Assembly (NCBI GenBank): GCA_941918925.1 | Contig: OW799234.1 | Location: 130,614,895 to 130,678,894, forward strand | Origin: Phyto melanocephala | Taxonomy: Eukaryota; Arthropoda; Insecta; Diptera; Rhinophoridae | DNA length: 64,000 bases | Reading direction: 5' to 3' | Shown: positions 36,894-48,954 of the stretch, in pieces | Layout of the letters: the number at the start of each line of letters is the position of its first letter | Numbering within the stretch: position 1 is the stretch's first letter | Made by a program: the position numbers and the translations under genes | Notes under the pieces: generated by a model | Told to the model about the DNA's origin: nothing | Databases searched by the model: none | Seen by the model: only the letters and a program-made list of their open reading frames with translations

Positions 36894-39800
36894 ATGGATG
36901 GCTGTAATAACGCAACCGGAAGTTTATCTTCGCGCAGTCTTCCCTCTTTATTTGCAATAAGCAATGGTTCCTCCTCTATGGCCTCTAAAGAATTGGAAGG
37001 TCTAATGGCTATGAATGACAGTGCACTTTCACAACAAATCGAATTTATCTTACAAGATGCTCCCATGGAGCACGAAAATGATGATAATCAGCAGCATCAT
37101 CAACTTCAACAGCATCATCATCAACAACAGCAAGTAATTTATCAACACCATATGACTAGTAATGGACCAAAGTCCGCCAACGAATTGGCTGGTCATCAAT
37201 TAATGGATACAGAAACCAGCAATTCTCAGGGGGCCATATCAACGACTATTGCATCAACTGCTGCTAATAAACAAACAATTGCAGCTGCCATTTACAAATT
37301 AGATACCCCACCGAACTCGACTACACCAATAACTAGCGCTTCCGATATAAGTCAAACCAGTCAAGATGCCGCCGAACAATCCATAATTGAATCCACAACA
37401 ACTTCAAATCAACAACAACAACAAATACAACATCGTCAACATCATTTCCTTAATGGCCGTGGCATCATAGTTCGTTCCTCGGATTTACACAATTACAACT
37501 CTCTGCCTTTGGCGGCAGCCAGTTCAATGGATCACCATTCTTTAGAGACCGAAGACGATGAAGAAGATCCCGAACTAAATGATGAAAACTTACAAGATAT
37601 TGAAGAGGAAGCCAAGGCTGCTGAAGCGGATGAGGAACCACCTCATCTAGATGCCGCTCAAATCAAAGTTGAAGATATGGATGTGCAAACAACTGAAAAT
37701 ACCCCACGTTTGGCGTACACAAGTACCGCCACCACAGTGACCACTACCGATGCCGATGGTCAGCCAACACAATTAGTTCTGCCCGCCGGTTCTTTAGTCA
37801 GCACTGGAACACGCACCTTGACAGTGCCAGTTTCGGAGGCAATAGCTCATCTTCAAAGACGTCCAGTTTTTATTAGTAACGGCGTAGCCAATGTCGGAGG
37901 AACCACATTGGTAAGAATGCCGGCAGTGTTAAGTCGTAATGGCTCTATGGCTGTATTAAATGTGGTGCAGCAACAAGTAGGTTCGAATGGCCAGACAACA
38001 CAATTGATACTACAGGCTGCTCCTATGACAAGCGGTACTACAGCAACTGGGACCCCAATAGTGTTGACCACTAATCAAGCACAGCAGCAACAGCAGCACA
38101 TTGTAAACACAACTACAGAGAATACAGGGAACTTATCACCAATAACCATTACACCCACTTCCAGTACGCATCAAATACTGACAAACGCGTTGACGTCTAA
38201 TAAACAAACAGCTCAACAGCAACAAACAACTACAATAATGACTATAAACAGCGGCTCAGCAGTGCCATCGTCTTCACCGTCGTCGATGCCGCCTGTAACA
38301 AACGCTGCCATATCAACAACAACTAGATCACCTCCTCGATCATCATCTGCTTCGACTCAACATCATCCCATTGCCTCAACTTCATCACAAGCCCAGGCAT
38401 CTTATACCCGCAATACAGCCTCTACATCGCCACCTTCTTCCTCTTCGTCAGCCTCACCTACTTCTACTTCTACACCGTCTGCACCAAGTGGTGGTATAGG
38501 GTCCGGAACAATATACCAGTGCATGGAATGCGTTGAAAAATTTGATAACAAGGAACTATACGATATACATCGCTCTGGCCATGCCAACAACATGAAATGC
38601 GCCATCTGCAACATGGTTTTGAAATCATTGAAAAACTACGAAAAACACTGTTTACGCTGTAAACCGTACGAATGCCAAATTTGTGGTCGTGTTGTTCGTT
38701 TTCGTCCCAATTTCATTAAACATATGCGTGTCCATACCGGACAACAGTCTGAACGTCACAAGTACAAGTGTGAGGTGTGTCACAAAGAATTTATGAGTTT
38801 CGAATACTTTAAAGTCCACAAAAAAATTCACAATGAAAATGTTAATTTAACATGTGAAATATGCGGCAAACAATTTAGTGCTCTTGCTTCGTTGAGGGGA
38901 CACTCAAAATTACATTCAGGAGTTAAATTGCACAAGTAAGTATCTAGTAGTATTTTTTTTATCAAAATTATTAATTAGTTTTATAAAATTGAAGAAACGA
39001 ATATTTTGCCAAAAACTTACAGACTCCGAAGGTTTGCATTTATTCAGCACATCCAGTTTATTTTATATACTAATACTTTTTATATTACCATTAATAAAAA
39101 ACTAAATATGTTATATTTTTTCTTTTTTTTTTCTTTCGAAAGATGTGAAGTTTGTGGTAAAGGTTTTGGACAACGTTATAATCTCAAAATTCATGCTCGC
39201 ACACATACTGGCGATTTTCCATTCGAATGTAAAATCTGTAGAAAGAAATTACACACGCAATCATCGCTGCAAACTCATATGCAAGTCCATCAACGTGTTC
39301 GTACTTCACAAGCAACATCGACTATAAAATCAACAGCCACCAGTACCACGAGTGGTAACACAAGTTCCAGCAGCAGCAGCAGCAGTGCTCACAATTCGCC
39401 CACTTCAACCATCATAAAAATGGAACCACAACTAACAACATCCAGTTCCCTGGAGGCACCCAGTACCAGTAGCAATGTGTTGCTTAGTCAGCACTCAATA
39501 CACGATGATTTAGATGAGAACTCGGCCATGAGTGATGGTCTTAATTCGTTGAATGGTCATCAGTACGTTTCAACAAGTTCCATTAAGAACACAATTGTCT
39601 CAGCCACCGGAGATGATTCATCCGAATCGTCAAATACATCGCAGGAACAATTACGACAAACCAGACAAATTTTGTTAAACGGTGCAACACCAACACGAGC
39701 CATTGTGATTAATAACTATTTAAATAAAAATGATAATAAAGGTGTCGACACTCTGTTGTCTCAAACTTCACAGCCGCAACATCATCATCATCATGCACAA

Positions 39801-42573
39801 GTCATACGTCAGAATAATAGCAGTAGTAGCAGTCACATAAGCAGCAGTAGTGGTGTATTGCAACAGCAGTTAATGCGTAAAACTCCTATTATACATTCAA
39901 CTGGTGGCGCAACATCGTTGTCAAGTTCAGTATTTGCCAGTGCCATTCAGCATAGAGGTAAGGAAAGGCCCTAATGGGCCATATATGGTTATGAAAATAT
40001 ACATAGAGTTTCTTGCTCAAAATGTTTTTTATATATTCAAATATACATTTACATGTACATACATATATACAATATAAATCACGTTTAATACTACTATATG
40101 CATACACAACATGGAAAAGTTGTTTCTGTAAATCTATTTTACTGTAGATTCTGCGATAAATTTCATTTCACAATTATATTCATAAAATTGTAACATAAAA
40201 CTATACTCCTAGACTTATCAGATGTCAACTTGCTTATTTTCTAATAGTCTCAGCTTTAATGCTTAGCAAAGTGAATTACAAACACGGTCTGTAAAGTTGT
40301 AATATACTGCCATTGAAACTTTAGTGGTACATATCTATAAAAGGGTATTGTTTTGTAATATTGAAACACTTGTAACTCTATCATTTTTAACAGATATCGC
40401 TTAAAAAAAATATATTTGTACGTATTGCGGCTGCTTGAACTTAATGTTATATCGATCCTTGTTTGTCTCTATACAGTTGATTTTGAATTAATCCTTTTTA
40501 AATACACGTTATATTTACAAATATATGGTGTCCCCGTAAGAGTGCCGTATTTAATTTAGTTAATTCAAGTTGAACCTTGATTTTTTGACAGTTGTTAAAA
40601 TAGAGTGTTTAATTCTTGACCACATTGCCAATTCCCCTTACTACGGCTATATTTTCAAATGACAGATAAGGACGAGAACAACAATAGTATTCTGATACAA
40701 AAAGAACACTTGAACATTTATAGAAAACCTGGATCAGGACAAAAAAAATGTCTAACAGATTTTGGTAATTTAAGTGAAGACTCTTTGGAAGAGCACCAAA
40801 AGCTTCTGTTAGAAAAGCAGCTCTTAAAGTTAAATGCTCTAATTCTTTTATAAGCAGTGCATAAGTAATTCTGAGTTAAAGTCTTACAAAGACCGATCCT
40901 GATCAAAATGCTGTTAAAAAACTAAAAATAACGAGTGAAAATTTTGAGGTAAAATTTTATAAATAAAATACCACTGTTCCGTGATGAATGATGCAACTTA
41001 TGTACTGGCAAACTTTTCACAACTTTCGCGTTTAGATTTTTATATGACTGAATGACGAGGTAATGTTACAATACCGGATAAAAACAAAATTCGACAAGAA
41101 ATTCCTTTGTGTGGCAAGCCAGATAATCAATTGCGACATCAGGAGAGAGTCTACAAAAGCAGTTTTTATTATTTTTAAAAAAGCGCAGAGTGAATTTATA
41201 TTTCTGACCCGATTAAACATCATGCCAATATAGAAAAAAGGCAATTTAGTTTTATTCAGACAATATTGTAACTTTTGTAACACGGGGGGCAAATCCACCT
41301 AACTGTCCAAAAAATCGGCCTCTGAAAAGGCTTTGGTTCTCTTGTACAAATAGAATTAAAGAAGGCAGGAAAAGTATCTTTGTTCATATCCGATTTTAAG
41401 CCAAGTGAATCACCTCGTCAAAAAGGGTAAGGGAATCAACTATGAAATCTTTAATGGGAGGATTTTCGAAAAAAGTGGATACATTAATGCTTAATGAATT
41501 TGTTTCGATATTGAACGGTTTAATGATTATTTTACTTAATACTAGTATAAGTTGTTTCTGGCACATTTTTTACCTCTTTTTTACCATTAAAAGAATTTTT
41601 TAAACTTCTATAGATGGCTTGACAGACTTTACTTTGTTACTTGTTTTCTTCAAATTCTTTTTCTCTTTCACTGTAAATTTCATTTAGTTTTTTTTTTAGG
41701 GTTCACATATTTACGCCACTTTTATAATTACATTATTTGAAAAATCAGAATTAAAAGCTACAACAAAAATTTTACTTTGCAGGCACTTCACCATCTCCCT
41801 CACCGTCTTCGTCATCGACGTCATGTTCCTCTTCGGTTGTGGTGTCCAAATCCGGAGTACCTCTTTCACTGGCATCGGCCGCATTAGGTTCCTCTTCGAT
41901 AATACGCAGTACACGTGATCATGATGCAAGTCTTAATGGGCACCATCATCAGAATCACCACCAACGCAATAACCACCGAAATCACCACCGGCGTCGTCAT
42001 CTGGCTGACATGGACGATGACGATGATGATACGAATTTACATCATCCTAGCGTTAATGTGAATGGTCGTCACTTTGATGACGACGATGATATATTAGATG
42101 AGAAATCTTCCCCGTCCCTGGCTACAACAGCCATAAAAACCGAACCAAATTTCTATGTCTCTGGTGATAATTCTAATGAAATGTTGATTAAAGAAGAGGT
42201 CGTTTTTGATGATGCTTCCGCCAATTCGCCCCACTCTTTACCCAGTTCTAAATTTGGCATGTCCAATTTCGACAACGATCTCGACCATCATGTAGACTTG
42301 GCCCACTCGCTGCCAAACTATGGGTATCTGTTAGATCAGCACTCAATACCCGATACAATACCAGCTCAATTGTATGCTGATGACGATGATTTTCGGCTAG
42401 ATCACAACTCGCTGGCCGGGGCGTTGCATAATAATAATTCCTCTTCGACTACAGATGGTGATTATATAAAAAAAGAGTGGAGCTATGGAACAAGTTCCAA
42501 CTATACAATAAATGGCAAATTCGATGATGACAGTAATGCACTCTGTGATGCGGCAAATTTTATTTACAATTGA
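36894..42573 (+). CDS. Seven-zinc-finger nuclear protein, three exons (36894-38935, 39143-39957, 41783-42573)
   Basis: The three exons join in frame into 1216 codons (1215 residues and a TGA). The start follows an in-frame TAA at 36876. Visible order: Gln/His-rich stretch (residues 66-87), acidic stretch (about 218-249), Thr/Gln/Ser-rich linker (260-538), then zinc fingers. C2H2 fingers: C543/C546/H559/H563, C594/C597/H610/H614, C626/C629/H642/H646, C654/C657/H670/H674, C682/C685/H698/H702 and C710/C713/H726/H730. Finger two (C569/C572/H585/C589) is a C2HC variant. TGQ and TGD linkers occur between some fingers. The C-terminal half is Ser/Gln/His-rich with Asp runs near residues 1010-1040. 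Five psi-K-x-E motifs (K258, K773, K1071, K1089, K1182) are candidate SUMO sites. C2H2 arrays of this kind usually bind DNA, so a nuclear transcription regulator is inferred. I cannot name the orthologue. Finger six is completed only by splicing exon 1 to exon 2. Confidence 0.9.
38936..39142 (+). other. Intron 1 of the zinc-finger gene
   Basis: The intron is 207 bases, with donor GTAAGT at 38936 and a T-rich tract before the acceptor AAAG at 39139-39142. Splicing rebuilds Lys681 from AA|A and puts the first cysteine of finger six directly after it. Without splicing the frame hits TAA two bases into the intron, leaving a protein with only the first five fingers. Confidence 0.9.
39958..41782 (+). 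other. Intron 2 of the zinc-finger gene, carrying a transposase relic
   Basis: The intron is 1825 bases, with donor GTAAGG at 39958 and acceptor TTTGCAG ending at 41782. Splicing completes Gly953 (G|GC) and keeps the exon 3 frame open for 262 more codons. If the intron were retained, the frame would stop at 39974 after only a few extra residues. A decayed transposase lies at about 40650-41400. Confidence 0.88.
40510..41450 (+). pseudogene. Decayed Tc1/mariner-superfamily transposase in intron 2
   Basis: Pieces in different frames read '[16 protein letters not shown]' (about 40700-40755), '[20 protein letters not shown]' (about 40983-41040) and, after 41290, a 'PPNCPK.RPLK.LW'-like block. Their order matches a DDE transposase of the mariner/Tc1 superfamily: DNA-binding linker, catalytic segment, then the C-terminal NPPNCP..RPIE-type motif. 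Stops and frameshifts abound. The orientation is that of the host gene. The termini are not clear. Confidence 0.65.
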
Positions 42574-42785
42574 TTGGAAGACAATATACCTCCGTCACCG
42601 GTATTAGTTGATGGTTGATGATAACATTGCAACAAAAGCAAATACAACAACAACAACTTGATAACGATAACAAAAAACAAGGTGAAGTTAAAAGAATAAT
42701 AATATTTATAAATAGTTTTTAAAAATAAAATAATTTAATCCTGAAATTCTTGTGTTGGTCATAAGAAAAAAAAAAAAAATATATA

Positions 42786-42823
<38 letters not shown>

Positions 42824-43822
42824 TCTTGTATGTTTTTTTACAATCCACACAGACTTTTTTCATTAGCGTTAAAGCATTATTACAACGGTGTTTTGTAATA
42901 AAAACTTGTAAAAAGAAAAACATAATAACAAATGCCAACAAACTTACTAAGTATTGAAATCAAACAAAAACATTAAAAAAACACAAGCACATGAATTATA
43001 TAATTTAAGTTATAAATCTAAAAGTAAAGAAAAATTAAAACGAAATCGAATCCAAAAATTTTATTTTGGATTTAATTTTAAGTTAAAGATTTTTAACTCC
43101 TCCTCGCATTAAGTAAAACAAATATAAGAAAGAGAAAAGCTAGAATTAAGAACAACAAACTTTTCTATGCCCTTCTTAATCAACTTCTTATTTACACCGC
43201 TACCACAACAGGAGAGGTTAGTTCTTTTTAAATATATTCTTTTATGTGTTTCAACTCTTTTTTTTATAGTTTTTTTTTAAGATTTTTTGTATACACATAC
43301 ATTTTATATATACATAGTACATATATAATTATATATATCTTATTATTTTTTTTTAATTTTATTTTCGTATTTATAATAAATATAAATAACAACAAATTTA
43401 ACAACTATATGTGTGTGTGTGTGGCTGAGTGTGTAATTAATTAATTAATCCCCTAACGTTATAATTTTCTAACATGTAAGCGATGTAAATGTGAAATTAA
43501 TTTTGTTGTAATTTTATAATTAATATTTCGTATAAATCCCTCTCTTAAGTTTCTCATTTTTTTAAGTTTATTGTTTTAAGTAACAAATCTCTCAACATAC
43601 TGTCTCTTTGCCCCAACTTATTTTCTCCCCATTGATTGTTTTCTGGACTGTGTAAGGAAAGCAACAACAATAACATTACTCATTATTTTACATGTTTAAT
43701 AATAGTTTGTTAAGGATTCTTCTTAAATTGTAAATAATATGCAAATGTGTGTATGTAAATGTCATAGAATTGTCAATATATATGTTTATTTATATGTAGT
43801 ATTGTAAACATATACAAACCTA
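42574..43822 (+). other. Probable 3' UTR and downstream flank of the zinc-finger gene
   Basis: No open frame is convincing here. AATAAA occurs at about 42724, 150 bases after the stop, and again near 43880. CAA repeats lie just after the stop (about 42630-42660) and a short (ATAC)n tract at 42781-42815. The transcript end cannot be fixed from sequence. Confidence 0.45.
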
Positions 43823-46346
43823 CAGTTGAGGACAAAACAAACAAAATAGGATCACTTACAATTATATGGAATGAAAGGAAAAATAAATGTTTAACAAAAA
43901 AAAAATATTTGTTTAATCATTTTATTTTTCTATTATTTTGTTCCATATACACCCGTTCCGCTTTGCTGAATTTGAGCACTTGCATGTTTGAAGATTTCTA
44001 AAACGCCAAAAAAGAAATTACGTACATAAATATGTAGATTAAATACACTAACAGTAATAGTTCCCGAAATATGTTCTTTAATAAATTTGCCTTGTTTAGG
44101 GGGTACAATAAGGTGGGTCGGCCTCCATACAAAAAAAAAAGTTGTGCCAGTCACCCCCTAGAATCGAAGATATGTTAATAAAGTTTTTAAAACGTCCCAA
44201 ATTATAGTACTTTTTGTTTTTTATATACAGCGCCGCCATTTAAAGTCTTATCTCAGCATACATTGGGGGGGATCCGAGATATCATAAATGACCCGTCTTA
44301 GGGTACAACGTCACATTATCCGATTATATTGGAAATTGCTGGGAATAAGACAAATTAAATAAAAGTAAAACACATAATAAACGATTCTTTATAATGATAG
44401 TGCCACGACAGAGGGCACTTTAACTTTCCCCAGTTAATTCATTCTAAGCCTATTTTTACATTTGAAAGAGTCCTCATCGTAAAGAGAGGCATGTCTGTAG
44501 TAGAGCGTGTATTTTGTGTGCACTGAGAGAAATTTCGTGGACAATATTTTTGTATAAACAAAATTAGTTCATATACATACAATGTATGTAAAAATAGAAT
44601 GCAAATATAAATAAATTAAATACTTTAAAGAACATTTTTTCCCACCGTAATTTCCACATTAATACTAAATGAAAATACTAAAATGAAAAAATATTCAAAG
44701 TGTACTGAAAATATTTAAAAAAGAGTAATTAGTTTTACTCAATTCAAACTTTAACTGTGTGTTTTGTTTTTGCTTTACTATAGAAACAACGATGACGAAA
44801 GATGTACAACCAGGGTACACCTTATACAAGGTGGCGGTGCCAGCCCAGCTGATAAGTTTTTTGTGTTCTGGAGTATGTCATTTAAAAAAATGATTTTAAC
44901 TCCGGAAATTGTCAAACTCCATACATAAAAAAAGACTTTACGCTATCACCTTATGTAATTACACCATGTGCATACAACTAAAATAATTTATAGTTTCTTA
45001 CACTCTTTGTAGGGAGGTTTGTTAACAGTCGTGTTGTGTATGTGAAAATGACGATCAGTGCTCGGGCTTATTGAAGTATTCGCGTTTTTTAAGTCATTTA
45101 GATGAGAGACCAAAATTGTTTTCGCTATATAAGAGGTGCCATCCCCACTTTAAATTTCAAAAGAAAATGTTGGTAAAACCTGAATGGAGTTATAACGAGT
45201 TATGGAATTATTAACATAAAACCGCCTGGCACAGTTTGTCATTTATTTAACAGATTCTGGCAATTCGTTGTTGAAATTTAAATTTTTTCCTCCAACTTTA
45301 TTCTTCAATTTTTTTTTTGCCTAATTTTTTTTTTGGCATTTTGCTATAAATTTTCAAAGTGATTTGAAGCCAGAAATTATGAAGGACATGACATTAAATT
45401 GTTTTAAAAGTCCTGTTAATCTATTGCCGTTGTCTAATAGTCGCAGGACTGCCTTACTTTGTCGTCTAAAAAATGCTTTTTTCTAATTTCAAATTAATTA
45501 ATTGTAAATACATCCGATCATAACATGTTTTGCCATTTCTTTTTTATTTGTTATTTTGGTTTCTAAACATACATGTGTGTTTGAAAATTAAATGCTGTTT
45601 TGCCGAAATCGTTTCTGGGTTTTCCTCAATTAATAAAATCTTGATGTGATACCTTTTTAAAAAGGTTTTTTTCATCTCTCATTACATTAACTCATGTTGT
45701 TATCATTTATTTGTTTTTTTCTTTGAGTTAATTATTGCATTAGATTTGTTTTCTTGCTCTATTTCATTATGGTAAAACAGCTAAAGTCATACTTCACCCA
45801 GAACAGTTTCATAAATAAAATGCTGGCCAATGTCACTATGAAAGCATCTATAAAAGTTAAAGTTCAATTCCAATTTTCTCAAAAGTTAATATTTTGACAT
45901 TGGCCCTTTTAGCTCCAAGCCACAACAGATATTATGTAGTAGTTTGTATTGACATTTTCTTTTGAACATTGAATGGAAATTTATATTTTAGGGATTGGGA
46001 AGTTATTTCGAGGAAAAAAATATTCACGATAGGGATGACTATTGTTATTTTTTTAAGGTACCAATTTGACGAAAAGAAATCATTTTATAGATTGTTTTTT
46101 AATATTTCGTTATTAAAGGAATCACAAAGGTGTAAACATTTTTTAAAAGACTAAAAACAAAAATTATAAAATTTGTATTAAAAGACCTCAAATTAGATTT
46201 GCTTGCATTTTCAATTTTCATTGTAACTTGCAAAGCTCTGCTAATTTTACCATGAAAAAAAATCTTTTTATGATCACATCATATTTTTTTATTTTTGACT
46301 AGTATGCGAATTGAAAGTGACTCTGTTTTTGTTTTGTCCGTAACTG
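43823..46346. mobile_element. Tc1-like element with TA target duplication (2.5 kb, decayed)
   Basis: The left end ACAGTTGAGGACAAAACAAA and the complement of the right end ACAGTTACGGACAAAACAAA differ by two bases; similarity continues into GTCACTT.CAATT. TA lies on both sides (43821-43822 and 46347-46348). Inside I see no intact transposase, and a family A miniature element sits at 44811-44970, so the body is decayed and partly made of later insertions. Confidence 0.65.
44811..44970 (-). mobile_element. Miniature inverted-repeat element, family A (copy 4)
   Basis: Left end GGGTACACCTTATACAAGG, right end CACCTTATGTAATTACACC; the interior is close to copy 3. It sits inside the larger Tc1-like element at 43823-46346, so it inserted later. 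Confidence 0.65.
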
Positions 46347-46348
46347 TA

Positions 46349-47840
46349 AATCTACTCTAAATGCTTCTCTTCTTTTTTGGTGTCTTAAAACAAAAAACAA
46401 AAAAAAAACAAAAAATCGGCATAAAAATCGGCATATAAAAACCAAAATGTTGTTGCCGGATAAATGCATGTTGAAAATCAATAAAAAAAAAATATAAATT
46501 GTAAGAAAATTTTAAACATTACTTTAAAATCAAACAAAAGTAGAACTTAATTCACTTCATACATATAAATATATAGAAGAACTTCATTTCAACACAACAA
46601 AACAAAACAAGTAACTAAAAATAAAAAGGAAAACTTTTCTTTATATTTTTAACCAATATCAAACGTACACACTTCCTTAAGTATTTTTAATGTCTTGCCC
46701 TTAAAAATCCTTTAAGAAATTATACACAAATTTTTATTTTTTTTTTAAATTCATTTGCAATATTGTTTATATATTTATTTACAAAATTCGGAGGTCAAGA
46801 CCTTTTACTCGTATAGATCTTAAAATTTCCAGTGCAATATTTATTTTCTCATTTTACGTAGATTTTATTTCTCAAATATTTAAGAAGAAGTTTTCCCTTT
46901 AAATACATTTTTGTATTTTTGCCTTTTTATAACTTTTTTTTATCTTAAAAATAATGTCTTTATACATACATACAAACATAACATAAAAAATGTGATTTTT
47001 CAAAACCCAACCATTTTTATTTTTACTTGCATTGAATGACTTTTTGGTTTCTTCCACAAGTGTGCAATCCATCCCATTATTTTATTCTTAGTTTGCTGCA
47101 TTTACTCTTTAATATTTTATATTTTTATCATTTGAATTATTTTTGTATTCCGCTTTGTATTAAAATAAAATTATTTAAAAAGATTTATTTACAAAAAAAA
47201 AAAGATAATATATTTCAATTTCCGTTAAAAAAATGTTACATACACTTGCTAATTTGAATTGTATACCACAAACCCTTGCTCATATAGTTGTATCGCTTAT
47301 TTTATGTAAAAATAATTGTTACCCTTTTTAATGCAGTTGACAAAAAAGTGAAGTCGGACACAGTTCACATTTCGTTTCAATAAGTTTTTCTATTTAAATA
47401 AAAGCTTAAATAGTACATTAAAGGATATACCAACAAAATTAACTAAAAAATTATAATGAGACTTTACACTTTAAAGTAAAATAAAAAAAACAAAAGATCT
47501 CAGTCATGAAATCGTTCTTCTTGTTCCTGTACTTAGTTGGCAACCTAATATTTTTTATTATCTCAGCTTATTTTTGGGGCATTGATTTCACTTATTTGCG
47601 ACATACTGAGACATAAATTTCCTACCATTCTTACTTTCACGCATTCTCAAGGTCCTTTCTGTTTCTGATATCGTGCAACTCTAAGTTTATTTTTCAAATA
47701 TGAACATTAATGTTCTATTACGTTAGTATCTGGAGACTGAAGTTTTGTTTCTCAAGTACGTGAGGGCTGTTATAAAGTAACCACAAGAGAACATTAAAGG
47801 CGTTATGTTTGGAATCGCTGTCCTGTTAGAAGTAAAATGA
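46349..47840. other. AT-rich non-coding stretch, nothing recognised
   Basis: Long A and T runs, and short TACATA motifs near 46965; no supported exon or element boundary. Confidence 0.4.
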
Positions 47841-47849
47841 ATCTTTCAC

Positions 47850-48360
47850 ACTTAATTTATCCACATTTTTATTTAAAATTTCCCTTAGAATGGTTAGGTA
47901 TTTAGAAGTAGACATGCAACCTTAAACAAGAACTACGTAACCACCAACCATGCCTTTGCAGCAGGCAGTAAATTTCGTCCTCTTAGCTCATAATTGGCCT
48001 AAACATAACATTGTTCATCGGATCAGAATATGTTGAACTTACTCTTATTCGTAGACAACACTTGATTCCATAACGAGAAGTACTTGTTTTTTGTAGGCTT
48101 TAGCTAAAATGTGTCTTTTTGTTCAATTGATTTTACATGCAAAAGATTTTTTAGTGCCACTCTTCCATGAAAGCGATGATTCACGAGAACATGCTTGAGG
48201 ACAACAGCATACGTTTAAATGTTTCTCAACGCCCGTTGTCAATTTTAGAGCACTTTTTACTGGAGATTTCTTTATTTTTCTAACAATCCAGTTGTTTATG
48301 ACGACCTTTCGAGATACATATATCTGTAGATTTTGGCTTTGACGACACATAAAATTTACA
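47850..48360 (-). pseudogene. Decayed Tc1-like transposase fragment
   Basis: Read on the minus strand, pieces resemble a Tc1 transposase: a helix-turn-helix-like 'RKVVINNWIVRKIKKSPVKS' (about 48310-48250), a degraded catalytic segment around 48090-48030, and 'GMVGGYVVLV' followed by 'GCMSTS' (about 47960-47905), comparable to the Tc1 GG..MVWGCM motif. Several stops and frameshifts are present. The upstream side is cut by the fold-back element starting at 48374. Confidence 0.6.
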
Positions 48361-48373
48361 GAATTTACCTTAG

Positions 48374-48860
48374 TAATGCAGGGAAGGAAAATGTGATTTT
48401 GGTTTCGGTATTAAACAATTAACTTGAGTGTACTTTTTTGATAATAAATGTGCTAAATTTATGTATATTTGTTGCCTTTGCGTCATTAATAATGTGTTAC
48501 AAACATTTATATCCTTTCTTTTTAATCAAATTTTATTATATTTAATATGTCAAAACAACTTTTCCATCCCTGATGTACGAATTACCCTTAACATAAAACA
48601 TCGCCTCAAAAGTTGCTTTGTTGTATCAATTCGCCGTTGCATATACCTTATGGTATGCATATATCAGGGATGGAAAAGTTGTTTTTACATATTAAATATA
48701 ATAAAATTTCAATAAAAAAGGATATAAATTTTTGAAACACATTATTAATGAAGCAAAAGCAACAAATATACATAAACTTAGCACATTTATTGTCAAAAAA
48801 GTACACTCAAGTTAATTGTTTAATACCGAAACCAAAATTTCATTTTCCATCCCTGCATTA
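48374..48860. mobile_element. Fold-back element with ~200-base arms
   Basis: The left arm (48374-48585) and right arm (48655-48860) are close reverse complements. Outer ends are TAATGCAGGGAAGGAAAATG and CATTTTCCATCCCTGCATTA, and inner edges TTTTCCATCCCTGATG / ATATCAGGGATGGAAAA. The spacer is about 70 bases. Related single arms lie at 62412-62568 and 63865-64000. Confidence 0.85.
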
Positions 48861-48871
48861 ATAAATGAAAT

Positions 48872-48950
48872 CAAGGCGAATTCAACCAATTTTGACAAAA
48901 ATATTCCCAATCAGCTGAGCTGATAATTTCACCTGTATGAATTCGCCTTG
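48872..48950. mobile_element. Very short inverted-repeat element (CAAGGCGAATTC ends)
   Basis: CAAGGCGAATTCA at the left and TGAATTCGCCTTG at the right are exact complements, 79 bases overall, with CAGCTGAGCTG in the centre. Relatives: 62691-62933 and a single end near 4083-4105. Confidence 0.7.
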
Positions 48951-48954
48951 GCTT

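Noticed and set aside
37853..38614. Minus-strand frames opposite the zinc-finger exon
   Set aside because: They are antisense shadows of the coding exon.
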